Of a stretch of 7,765 bases of DNA, positions 1 through 7,080 are shown in pieces. Positions within the stretch are counted from its first letter, which is position 1. Every line of letters begins with the position of its first letter. The position numbers and the translations under genes are program-made. Location of the stretch: assembly GCA_003455605.1 (NCBI GenBank), contig DMQR01000173.1, positions 1 through 7,765 on the forward strand, given 5' to 3'. The notes below the pieces were generated by a model. It was given only the letters and a program-made list of their open reading frames with translations, made no database searches and was not told the DNA's origin. Origin of the DNA: Cryomorphaceae bacterium (GTDB lineage: Bacteria > Bacteroidota > Bacteroidia > Flavobacteriales > Schleiferiaceae).

Positions 1-61
1 TGTATGCACAACCTGCGCAGGTCATTCCGCTCAAGGCCCAATTTACTCGCTCTTTTACCAT
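1..61 (-). CDS. N-terminus of heavy-metal-binding (HMA) protein, probably copper P-type ATPase; cut by left edge
   Basis: Only the first 20 codons lie in the window, read leftward from an ATG at 61. They give MVKERVNWALSGMTCAGCAY, which carries the HMA metal-binding motif GMTCxxC with Cys15 and Cys18. HMA domains bind Cu(I) or similar soft metals through these two cysteines. They occur at the N-terminus of P1B-type ATPases (CopA-like exporters) and in small CopZ-like chaperones. The short lead-in 'VNWxxxGMTC' is, from memory, typical of Bacteroidetes copper ATPases, so that is my preferred reading, but a chaperone cannot be excluded. The start is well defined: an in-frame TGA lies two codons upstream (TGA GGG ATG). 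A candidate -7 promoter element sits only four bases upstream of the ATG, so the mRNA would be nearly leaderless. The gene is divergent from the M3 peptidase. Confidence 0.65.
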   Translation of the reverse strand, partial: MVKERVNWALSGMTCAGCAY

Positions 62-65
62 CCCT

Positions 66-73
66 CAAAGGTA
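66..73 (-). promoter_or_regulatory. Candidate Bacteroidetes -7 element for the HMA/copper gene
   Basis: Read leftward, 73 to 66 is TACCTTTG, an exact match to the Bacteroidetes housekeeping -7 consensus TAnnTTTG. Transcription would begin about 5-7 bases downstream, at or next to the ATG at 61, giving a leaderless or almost leaderless message. I see no matching -33 TTTG, so this is a motif call only. Confidence 0.45.
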
Positions 74-94
74 GGTATTGCGCGCGCTACACGT

Positions 95-102
95 TATCTT
101 TG
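95..102 (+). promoter_or_regulatory. Candidate Bacteroidetes -7 element for the M3 peptidase
   Basis: TATCTTTG at 95-102 matches TAnnTTTG exactly. The expected transcription start near 107-109 leaves a leader of about 18 bases before the ATG at 126. A TTG lies at 78-80, but the 14-base gap to the -7 element is shorter than I would expect for a -33 partner. If this promoter is right, the alternative upstream TTG start of the peptidase at 78 would not be on the transcript, which supports 126 as the start. Confidence 0.45.
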
Positions 103-125
103 AAAGAGAAATTAGCACTGCCCTT

Positions 126-2150
126 ATGAACCCACTGATTGATTTTCCTCAGACTGCACACGGCAGTTTGGACTTTGCCGCCATAGCCCCAGCACATTTT
201 ATGCCCGCCCTCGATCATTGGATTGCGGTGGCTGAGCAGCGTCAAGAAGCCGTTGTGGCAAATCCGGACGCTCCTACATTCGCCAATACGATAGAGGCAC
301 TGGAGTTTTCGACGAACGAGTTGAATATGATCAGCAGCTGCTTTTTCAATTTGAACAGTGCGGAAACCAATAGCGAGATTCAAGAAATCGCGCGCAGCTT
401 CTCACCCAAGCTTACTGCGTTCAGTAGCCAGACCTTGTTGAACGAGCCTTTGTTTTTACGCATCAAGGCGGTAGTGGATTACGCTGTAGAGGGGTTGACC
501 GCGGAGCAAGAACGACTGCTGAAGGAGACCTATGAAGGCTATGTGCGCAATGGGGCCTTGTTGCAAGGCGCGGACCGGGACAGATTAAAGGCGCTGAACA
601 AGCGTTTGAGCACCTTGAGTTTGACTTTTGGGGAGCATGTATTGGCGGAGACACAAGCGTTTGAATACCATACGGAGGATGTGGCGGTACTGGCAGGATT
701 GCCGGAAGATGTGGTGGATGCTGCGGCAGAATTGGCCACTTCAAAAGATAAAACAGGCTACCTCCTTGGCTTAGATATGCCTACCTACATCAGCGTAATG
801 AAATATGCGGAGAACGCAGAGTTGCGCAAGCATTTCTACACGGCGTATGCTTCACGTGGTGCTCAGGCGAACGAACACAATAATGAAGAGGTGATTTGCG
901 AGATCGTCAACCTGCGATTAGAACGTGCCAACTTATTGGGCTTCGAATCTCATGCGGCCTTGACCTTGAGCAAGCGTATGGCTAAAACGCCCGAGACGGT
1001 ATTTGAGTTTCTCGACCACCTGAAGACAGTGGCAACTCCTGCAGCTCAGAAAGATTTGGCCGAGGTAAGTGATTTTGCGGCAAGTGATGGCGCTGAAATG
1101 CCTTTGCAAGCGTGGGACTTTAGCTACTGGGCAGAGAAGTTGAAGAAGGCGACACTGAGCTTAGACGACCAAGCGTTGAAGCCGTACTTCCAACTGGAAA
1201 ATGTGCTGGACGGCGCATTTGCAGTGGCGGGCAAGCTCTTTGGTTTGACGTTCAAGCCGACGGATACGGTGAGTGTATACCACGAAGATGTGGATGCCTA
1301 CGAGGTCTTTGATCGCGAGGGTACATTCCTCAGTCTATTCTATGCAGATTTCTTCCCCAGAGACGGAAAGCGCGCGGGTGCTTGGATGACCAGCTACCGT
1401 AGCATGTATGCGAAAGGGGGCGCGGAGGTGCGACCGCACATTAGCATCGTCTGTAACTTCACAAAACCTACAGCAACTAAGCCGTCGCTGTTGACCTTCA
1501 ATGAGGTGACTACATTATTCCATGAATTTGGTCATGCACTGCATGGGATGATGGCCAAGGGTACATATCCTTCATTGACGGGGACGTCGGTGTATTGGGA
1601 TTTTGTGGAACTGCCTTCTCAGATTATGGAGAATTGGTGCTACCAGCCCGAGGCTTTGGCCTTGTTTGCCAAGCATTATGAAACCGGAGAAATTTTGCCT
1701 CAATCCTTCATAGATAAGATCAAAGAAAGCCAAACTTATTTAGAGGGGTATATGACTCTCCGCCAACTCAACTTCGGGTACTTAGACCTGAGCTGGCACG
1801 CCCGTACTGAACCCTTCACGGGATCAGTGAGTGAGCACGAAGCGGAAGCCTTAAGGGAAACCTCACTGTTCGAATCGTTGGAAGGCACCTTAGCAAGCAC
1901 GGCCTTCAGTCATATTTTCCAAGGTGGGTATAGTGCAGGATATTACAGCTATAAGTGGGCTGAGGTGTTGGACGCAGATGCTTTTGAGCGTTTCGAAGAA
2001 GAGGGGATTTTCAATGAAACCGTAGCCACTGATTTCGCGGTGGTACTGAGCAGTGGTGGTACGGTGGCGCCGGATGAATTATACAAGAAGTTCCGAGGAC
2101 GTGAGCCGAAGGTGGATGCGTTGTTGAAGCGCGCGGGAATCGCAGCTTAA
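126..2150 (+). CDS. M3-family zinc metallopeptidase (oligopeptidase A / peptidyl-dipeptidase Dcp type)
   Basis: A 674-residue enzyme of the thimet oligopeptidase family, which cuts short peptides inside the cell and helps recycle them. The zinc site is complete: HEFGHALH with ligands His466 and His470 and catalytic Glu467, and the third ligand Glu495 in DFVELPSQ, 29 residues after the first His as in thimet oligopeptidase. The substrate-binding tyrosine loop GGYSAGYYSYKW lies near 600-611. The C-terminus ends with the family signature FRGREPKVDALLK. Length matches E. coli PrlC and Dcp (about 680), and there is no signal peptide, so it is probably cytoplasmic. I cannot separate the endopeptidase from the dipeptidyl-releasing form by eye. 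The frame is also open to a TTG at 78, but the M3-like N-terminus MNPLIDF begins at ATG 126, downstream of a candidate promoter. No Shine-Dalgarno is visible. Its stop overlaps that of the convergent MATE gene. Confidence 0.95.
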   Translation: MNPLIDFPQTAHGSLDFAAIAPAHFMPALDHWIAVAEQRQEAVVANPDAPTFANTIEALEFSTNELNMISSCFFNLNSAETNSEIQEIARSFSPKLTAFSSQTLLNEPLFLRIKAVVDYAVEGLTAEQERLLKETYEGYVRNGALLQGADRDRLKALNKRLSTLSLTFGEHVLAETQAFEYHTEDVAVLAGLPEDVVDAAAELATSKDKTGYLLGLDMPTYISVMKYAENAELRKHFYTAYASRGAQANEHNNEEVICEIVNLRLERANLLGFESHAALTLSKRMAKTPETVFEFLDHLKTVATPAAQKDLAEVSDFAASDGAEMPLQAWDFSYWAEKLKKATLSLDDQALKPYFQLENVLDGAFAVAGKLFGLTFKPTDTVSVYHEDVDAYEVFDREGTFLSLFYADFFPRDGKRAGAWMTSYRSMYAKGGAEVRPHISIVCNFTKPTATKPSLLTFNEVTTLFHEFGHALHGMMAKGTYPSLTGTSVYWDFVELPSQIMENWCYQPEALALFAKHYETGEILPQSFIDKIKESQTYLEGYMTLRQLNFGYLDLSWHARTEPFTGSVSEHEAEALRETSLFESLEGTLASTAFSHIFQGGYSAGYYSYKWAEVLDADAFERFEEEGIFNETVATDFAVVLSSGGTVAPDELYKKFRGREPKVDALLKRAGIAA

Positions 2151-3493
2151 TCGATACGCCGTACTTTATGCTGGAATCGTAAGTATAAGGTAATGGAAGC
2201 TATGACTAACCCTATAGTCAGCCCAATCCAAACTCCAAGCGGTCCCATTTTTTCAGTGATGCCCAGGTAATAACACATCGGTACGGCAATGATCCAATAG
2301 GCCACGAAAGCGATAATGGTCGGGATGTTCACATCCTGTACACCTCGTAAGGCTCCCAAGGTGGTAGCCTGCAGTCCATCGGGCAGCTGGAAAATTCCAG
2401 CGGCAATCATTAATACGGCAGTATAGTGTAATACCTCAGGATCTGAACTATAGAATTCAGGTAATAGGTGACGCAGGCTGATGAGAAGGATCATGGTCAA
2501 GACCATCATGGCCAGAGTGAGGTGGAAAAGACTTTGTCCGGCAATACGCAGCATAGGAATGTCTCGGCGACCTAGTTGATTCCCCACACGAATGGTGGCT
2601 GCCGCTCCGAGTCCACTGACCATCATGTAACTGACCGAGGCAATGTTTAAGGCAATTTGATGCGCGGCTTGCTGCACGGGGCCAATCATTCCTACGATCA
2701 CACCGCTCATGGCGAAGGCTCCGGCTTCAAAAACCAATTGCAATCCACTCGGCACCCCAATAGCGAGAATATCGCGAATGCTACGCCAAGTAATTTCTGT
2801 GCTTCTCCAATACGTCCAATACGCGGCGAACTTCTTATGCTTGCGAATGTAGATGGCCATTCCTGCGACCATCAAGAATCGCGTACTAAGGGTAGCTACC
2901 GCGGCGCCCGCTAATCCCAATTCTGGGAAGGGTCCCCATCCCGTAATTAATGGGTAATTCAAAACAATATTTAACAAGTTCGCCACCAAGCTCACTCGCA
3001 TTCCCGCCTTGGTGTCGCTTAAGCCTTCTGCAAACTGCTTAAAGGCAAAGAATGCCATCATCGGAATAATAGAGAGCCCAACTATATGGAGGTAAGGCAT
3101 TGCTTCAGAAACCACGCGCTCGTCTTGCCCGAGGAGATGAGCGAATTGGGCAAAAATGGCCAAGACACCATATACCAACAATCCCAGTATGGAGTTTAGT
3201 ACGATTCCGTTTTTGAAATATTTCACTGCTTCAGCCGGGTCGTCTTTGCCGTCCGCGCCAGCAATCAAGGGGGTCAATCCAAAGGCTACGCCGATGGCGA
3301 ATACCATCGGAATGATCAAGATTGAGACAGCCAAGGAGATAGCTGCGAGTGGAATAGTTCCGAGGAATTTACCGACCATAATAGAGTCGGCGACGGATAC
3401 GAGGATTTGGCCTAGTTGGCCAACCATTACTGGATAGGCTAATTTCAAACTCACCCCATATTGGGTGCGATATTTTGTCCAGCTATAGGCCAC
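2147..3493 (-). CDS. NorM-type MATE family multidrug/cation antiporter
   Basis: A 448-residue inner-membrane protein with about 12 hydrophobic segments in two halves. MATE pumps expel cationic drugs, dyes or metabolites in exchange for Na+ or H+. The acidic residues known from Vibrio cholerae NorM (D36, E255, D371) have clear counterparts: Asp36 in ADSIMVG of segment 1, Glu256 in FEAGAFA of segment 7, and Asp372 in LPDGLQ of segment 10. This places it in the NorM branch and suggests a working pump. The typical hinge VGNQLGRRD follows segment 8 near 303-311. The start is GTG at 3493; the next Met (residue 23) lies inside segment 1 and would cut it, so GTG is preferred. It begins 6 bases after the stop of the 75-residue gene, so the two are probably co-transcribed. 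Its 3' end overlaps the convergent peptidase stop, leaving no room for a terminator. Substrate unknown. Confidence 0.95.
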   Translation of the reverse strand: MAYSWTKYRTQYGVSLKLAYPVMVGQLGQILVSVADSIMVGKFLGTIPLAAISLAVSILIIPMVFAIGVAFGLTPLIAGADGKDDPAEAVKYFKNGIVLNSILGLLVYGVLAIFAQFAHLLGQDERVVSEAMPYLHIVGLSIIPMMAFFAFKQFAEGLSDTKAGMRVSLVANLLNIVLNYPLITGWGPFPELGLAGAAVATLSTRFLMVAGMAIYIRKHKKFAAYWTYWRSTEITWRSIRDILAIGVPSGLQLVFEAGAFAMSGVIVGMIGPVQQAAHQIALNIASVSYMMVSGLGAAATIRVGNQLGRRDIPMLRIAGQSLFHLTLAMMVLTMILLISLRHLLPEFYSSDPEVLHYTAVLMIAAGIFQLPDGLQATTLGALRGVQDVNIPTIIAFVAYWIIAVPMCYYLGITEKMGPLGVWIGLTIGLVIASITLYLRFQHKVRRID

Positions 3494-3499
3494 AGCGGC

Positions 3500-3727
3500 T
3501 TACAGGTTGTAGCGCTCGACTTCGCGAGTATAGAAATCTTCGGCTTCTGCGATCAGCCCTTCCAAGGTTTTGGTCAGGTCACCTTCGCTTTCATCCGTGA
3601 TATCGTCCAACCACTTCACCTCGTCATTCTCTAGGTTTAAAATGAACGCCGGGAATTCGGTATGTACAATAAATACTGCATCCCGAAGGTCTGTGTTGTC
3701 AGCTACTAAGAATTTGGGAAATTCCAT
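3500..3727 (-). CDS. Small acidic conserved-looking hypothetical protein (75 aa)
   Basis: I do not recognise a named family. The product is 75 residues with no signal peptide, membrane segment or cysteine. It is strongly acidic: 20 Asp/Glu against 6 Lys/Arg, with an acidic stretch at 41-50. The N-terminal half alternates hydrophobic residues in a strand-like way (AVFIVHTEFPAFILNLE, 17-33). The C-terminal half (about 51-73) looks like an amphipathic helix rich in Glu, so a small alpha/beta fold is likely. It resembles short hypothetical proteins I recall from Flavobacteria, but I cannot name one. Reasons to trust it: an ATG start, a candidate promoter 20 bases upstream that fits this start, and a stop only 6 bases before the MATE gene. 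Its job, and any link to the pump, are unknown. Confidence 0.75.
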   Translation of the reverse strand: MEFPKFLVADNTDLRDAVFIVHTEFPAFILNLENDEVKWLDDITDESEGDLTKTLEGLIAEAEDFYTREVERYNL

Positions 3728-3746
3728 GGGAATACTTTTATTGCGA

Positions 3747-3754
3747 CAAAAGTA
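3747..3754 (-). promoter_or_regulatory. Candidate -7 promoter for the small protein - MATE unit
   Basis: Read leftward, 3754 to 3747 is TACTTTTG, an exact TAnnTTTG match inside the 30-base gap between the response regulator stop and the small-protein ATG. Predicted initiation near 3741 gives a leader of roughly 14 bases with an A-rich stretch. No -33 TTTG is evident; that region would lie in the end of the regulator gene. It suggests the small protein and pump can be transcribed apart from the upstream operon. Confidence 0.5.
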
Positions 3755-3757
3755 CGC

Positions 3758-4921
3758 TTATTTATGGGCGAACTTCAGCACATCCTCTTGGGAAATTTCC
3801 GTACCACCTAAGATGTGCAAACGCTCCATCACATTACGAAACTCACGAATGTTTCCAGTCCAGTCGTAATCCTGCAAGGCCTCAACTGCGCCAGAGGCAA
3901 TGGATTTTTGAGCTGCGCCATATTCACCAGCCACATTTTTTAGGAAGTGCTCAGCCAATGCCGGGATATCATCCTTTCGGTCGTTCAATCCTGGTACTTC
4001 AATAACAATGACACTCAAGCGGTGGTAGAGGTCTTCTCGGAATTTGCCCTCAGCAATTTCCTTGCGTAAATCTTTATTCGTTGCCGCTAAGACACGCACA
4101 TCTACTTTTATACTGCGATCCCCGCCTACGGGTGTAATTTTGTGCTCTTGCAAGGCTCGCAGCACTTTGGCTTGTGCACTCAAACTCATATCACCTATCT
4201 CGTCAAGGAATAAGGTTCCGCTCTGGGCCAGTTCAAATTTACCCTTTCGGTCTTTTTGCGCCCCAGTAAATGCACCTTTCTTATGTCCGAAAAGTTCACT
4301 TTCAATGAGCTCAGATGGAATAGCGGCACAGTTGACTTCGATTAGTGGCTGGCCGCTGCGTTCACTCTTTTCATGAATATGGTGTGCGACCAATTCTTTT
4401 CCACTACCGTTTGGTCCGGTAATCAGAACACGAGCTTCCGAAGGTGCGATTTTTTCTATGAGCAATCTTAATTCTTCCATACCCGCACTGTCGCCAACCA
4501 TAGTATATTTCTTCTTCACCTTTTTCTTTAATGTCTTCACCTTTTGCACCAAGCTTTTCTTGTCCAAGGCATTGCGAGTAGAACTCAGTAATCTGTTCAA
4601 ATCTGGTGGCTTCGGCAAATAATCAAAAGCTCCTTTCTTCAAACAATCCACCGCTGTATTGATGTCCCCGTGCCCACTGATCATGATTACTGGTACTTCT
4701 GCATTAATGGCCATCATTCGGTCCAATACTTCAGTGCCGTCCAGGTGAGGCATCTTGATATCGCAAAAGACAATATCCCAGGCCCCATCATTGAAAGCTT
4801 CTATGCCAGCTTTGCCATCAGCAGCCTCGTGTACCTCGTACGTCGAATCTTCTTCAAGCAAGATTTTCTTTAATACACGGCGGATACCTTCTTCATCTTC
4901 AATGATGAGAATACGACTCAT
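3758..4921 (-). CDS. Sigma-54-dependent response regulator (NtrC type) lacking a C-terminal DNA-binding domain
   Basis: A 387-residue two-domain activator. Residues 1-120 are a receiver domain with the acidic pocket Glu8/Asp9, phospho-acceptor Asp54, switch residue Ser82 and Lys104. A Lys-rich linker (about 121-139) leads to the AAA+ ATPase that remodels sigma-54 RNA polymerase. This has Walker A GPNGSGKE at 169-176, the sigma-54-contacting GAFTGA loop at 216-221, Walker B GTLFLDE at 235-241, and the sensor II region GNIREFRN near the C-terminus. The protein then stops; the usual Fis-type helix-turn-helix is absent, and the 30 bases before the next gene leave no room for one. So ATPase and sigma-54 contact should work, but promoter choice must come another way. 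From memory, Bacteroidetes homologues of about 385 residues share this layout. It starts 3 bases after the mscS-like stop. No sensor kinase is in view. Confidence 0.96.
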   Translation of the reverse strand: MSRILIIEDEEGIRRVLKKILLEEDSTYEVHEAADGKAGIEAFNDGAWDIVFCDIKMPHLDGTEVLDRMMAINAEVPVIMISGHGDINTAVDCLKKGAFDYLPKPPDLNRLLSSTRNALDKKSLVQKVKTLKKKVKKKYTMVGDSAGMEELRLLIEKIAPSEARVLITGPNGSGKELVAHHIHEKSERSGQPLIEVNCAAIPSELIESELFGHKKGAFTGAQKDRKGKFELAQSGTLFLDEIGDMSLSAQAKVLRALQEHKITPVGGDRSIKVDVRVLAATNKDLRKEIAEGKFREDLYHRLSVIVIEVPGLNDRKDDIPALAEHFLKNVAGEYGAAQKSIASGAVEALQDYDWTGNIREFRNVMERLHILGGTEISQEDVLKFAHK

Positions 4922-4924
4922 GGG

Positions 4925-5785
4925 TTATTTGTTTTCAGGGTTCATATGCCAAACCGTACGTTGGGGGAACGGAATGGTGATACCAGATTCACGGAATCTG
5001 CGGTCAATTTCAAATCTAATTTCACTTTTTGTAGCCTCAATTATAAAGGGATCTCGAGAATAAAATAAGACTTCAAAGATGATCGAGCTCTCTCCAAAGT
5101 CTCGAAGTAGAACAAATGATTCATTATTAGATGTGTTTTTATTCTTTTCAACACATTCAACAAGTACCTTCTTAACTAAGTCCACATCAGCCCCATATTC
5201 TACACCAACTTTAATGCTAAACCTCGTCTTAGCATTCTGTAAGGTCAAATTTGTTACCGCCTCATTTGTTATTCGATGGTTGGGCATAATGATAAGAATG
5301 TCGTCCCTGCTTCGAATTGTTGTCGTTCTTAAACCTATTGATTCGACTTTTCCAATTTCTTCTCCAATTCTAATAATGTCTCCTGCAGAAATTGTTCTTT
5401 CCATCAGAATTATTATACCCGAACTTAAATCTTTAAATGCATCTTGAAGTCCAAGACCAATACCAACAAACAAAGCAGTTTCTGCCGCAAGAATTGTTGT
5501 CACCTCTACTCCCAAGGTTTCCAATCCCATCACAATAATTACAGTGTAAACTACATACTTGGTTATTTGAAAAATTGTGTATCTGCGACCATCATCAAAG
5601 GCTGGACCCAGTCGAAAGTTGTAAAGCCATCTTTTGATAAACCAAATAATTATCCTTGCAACTAGAAAAAGTAGGATAACCTCAACTATTCCCTGAATTG
5701 ATAGCTTAACGATTGCATTATCCCAAATCCGATAATCCAGAATTGTATCAATGAAATTCTTGATTTTGTCTAATGTTTGAGCCAT
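4925..5785 (-). CDS. MscS-family small-conductance mechanosensitive channel
   Basis: A 286-residue inner-membrane channel, the same length as E. coli MscS. The family opens when membrane tension rises and lets ions and small solutes out during hypo-osmotic shock. Hydrophobic segments lie near 28-51 and 72-92. The pore helix follows at about 97-130, with the Gly/Ala-rich stretch ALFVGIGLGLQDAFKDLSSG. Next is the cytoplasmic beta domain with GDIIRIGEEIGKVESIGLRTT and the IIMPNHRITNE motif, then a mixed C-terminal domain ending in the family motif IPFPQRTV (271-278). Its ATG lies inside the 3' end of the ABC permease gene (16-base overlap), and its stop is 3 bases before the response regulator, so it is embedded in an operon. 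It stands out by base composition: about 37% GC over 4921-5760 by hand count, against about 48% in sampled neighbouring gene lines. Confidence 0.95.
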   Translation of the reverse strand: MAQTLDKIKNFIDTILDYRIWDNAIVKLSIQGIVEVILLFLVARIIIWFIKRWLYNFRLGPAFDDGRRYTIFQITKYVVYTVIIVMGLETLGVEVTTILAAETALFVGIGLGLQDAFKDLSSGIIILMERTISAGDIIRIGEEIGKVESIGLRTTTIRSRDDILIIMPNHRITNEAVTNLTLQNAKTRFSIKVGVEYGADVDLVKKVLVECVEKNKNTSNNESFVLLRDFGESSIIFEVLFYSRDPFIIEATKSEIRFEIDRRFRESGITIPFPQRTVWHMNPENK

Positions 5786-7080
5786 TTATAAAGTTCTTTC
5801 CAAGTTATTTTTTTTCCATACATGAGGATGCCTACTCGGTAAATCTTGCCAGCTAATGCCACCATGGCAAAGAATGTGCCTATTAAGATACCACCACTTA
5901 CAAACACTTGCCAAATAGGAATGCCAAATGGCAAGCGAATCATCATCGAAATCGGCGCTGTAAATGGAATCATACTCATCCAGAAGGCTAGAGGTCCATT
6001 GGGGTCTTGTATGACATTCGCTGCGGTTACTAGGGCAATGAGCATGGGCACGGTCACCGGCAACATGAATTGCTGGCTGTCGGCTTCTTGGTCTATAGCA
6101 GATCCTAGCGCTGCAAACATGGCACTGTAGAGGAAGTACCCGGCAAAGAAGTAAAAGATAAAGCCACCTATGATTAATGGGAAATTGATGGAACGCAACT
6201 GGGCGATAATCTCAAACCCTTGGATGCTTGCTGACTCAGCAGCACTTGGCCTTAGAGCGGCTTGTTCCACTAACATTTCTGGGAAGATAAGGGTAGTAGT
6301 GGCCAAATAAATTCCGCCGCTGAGGACGACCCAAATGATGAATTGGACAACACCCACAGCGCCAATACCTAGAATCTTACCCATCATCAACTGGAACGGT
6401 CGGACGCTGGAAATAATGACCTCGACAATACGACTGCTCTTCTCTTCAATGACGCCACGCATTACCATTACGGAGTAGAAGAAGATGAAGAAATAAATGA
6501 ACATGCCGGCAATATATCCAAGGCCCATCTTCAGTCCGGTAGCGCTCTGCTGTTCCTCTTCGCCTTCCTCACTGACGGTATAGCTCTGGATGTTTACCTT
6601 TGTAGCACTTTGTGCCACAACTTCAGGATCTACTCCATTGCGCAGAAGCTTTTGCTTGTTTAATCGGTCCTCTAAAATCCCATCAAGGAATTGCACCATG
6701 TTGATACTCGGGTCCTCCTTTCCAAAAAGTAGGATATTATTCTTAATGAAATCTGGATCCCAACTCTCGCCTGAAGGAATATACAAAAGAGCATCATAGG
6801 CCGATTCCGAAAAGAAGTCCTTAGCCATCCCCAAATCATTTTCTCTCGGGTCTAAATACTCCAAATGGTATTCTCCACGGCCTTCTTCCGGAATGATTAG
6901 AGTTGCCTCATCGAGCACAATAATGTTCTTATCGTCTTCCGGCATGGAGGCCAAAATCCCTGGTACAATTAATAGGGCGGCAAAGACCAAGGGCCCCAAA
7001 ATTGTAACCAGTAGAAAGGTCTTCTTCCGAACACGCGATAGAAACTCACGCTGAATAATAAGTAGAATAGGGTTATTCAT
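5770..7080 (-). CDS. ABC-2 type exporter permease (NatB-like)
   Basis: A 436-residue membrane subunit of an ABC exporter. One N-terminal membrane segment (about 21-45) is followed by a large soluble loop (about 46-186) presumed outside the cytoplasm. About six further segments follow from 187 to 412. Between segments 2 and 3 is the ABC-2 motif RGVIEEKSSRIVEVIISS (208-225), typical of NatB/COG1668 permeases. NatB with NatA extrudes Na+ in Bacillus, but Bacteroidetes relatives are mostly untested, so the substrate is open. The frame runs upstream to a TTG at 7152, but that stretch lies inside the ATPase gene. ATG 7080 gives the usual start MNNPILLIIQREF and an 8-base overlap with the ATPase stop, so I chose it. 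It ends at TAG 5770, 16 bases inside the MscS gene. Both overlaps imply translational coupling. Confidence 0.92.
   Translation of the reverse strand: MNNPILLIIQREFLSRVRKKTFLLVTILGPLVFAALLIVPGILASMPEDDKNIIVLDEATLIIPEEGRGEYHLEYLDPRENDLGMAKDFFSESAYDALLYIPSGESWDPDFIKNNILLFGKEDPSINMVQFLDGILEDRLNKQKLLRNGVDPEVVAQSATKVNIQSYTVSEEGEEEQQSATGLKMGLGYIAGMFIYFFIFFYSVMVMRGVIEEKSSRIVEVIISSVRPFQLMMGKILGIGAVGVVQFIIWVVLSGGIYLATTTLIFPEMLVEQAALRPSAAESASIQGFEIIAQLRSINFPLIIGGFIFYFFAGYFLYSAMFAALGSAIDQEADSQQFMLPVTVPMLIALVTAANVIQDPNGPLAFWMSMIPFTAPISMMIRLPFGIPIWQVFVSGGILIGTFFAMVALAGKIYRVGILMYGKKITWKELYKWLKH

Noticed and set aside
11..22. Perfect 12-base palindrome ACCTGCGCAGGT, possible operator
   Set aside because: It falls exactly on the codons for the TCAG part of the metal-binding motif and is explained by coding constraint; it is also downstream of the predicted start of its gene.
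78..125. Upstream in-frame TTG start for the M3 peptidase, adding 16 residues
   Set aside because: The extra residues do not resemble an M3 N-terminus or a signal peptide, a candidate promoter lies inside the extension, and ATG 126 gives the usual length.
3728..3757. Possible terminator or hidden C-terminal domain after the response regulator
   Set aside because: The 30-base gap has no hairpin with a T-run and is too short to encode a missing helix-turn-helix in any frame.
4044..4376. Rightward open frame of 110 codons opposite the response regulator
   Set aside because: It lies opposite the conserved AAA+ core and its product shows no family features.
5079..5447. Rightward open frame of 122 codons opposite the MscS gene
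   Set aside because: Ser/Ile/Leu-rich low-complexity product with no recognisable motif, fully opposite a gene with clear family motifs; an antisense shadow.
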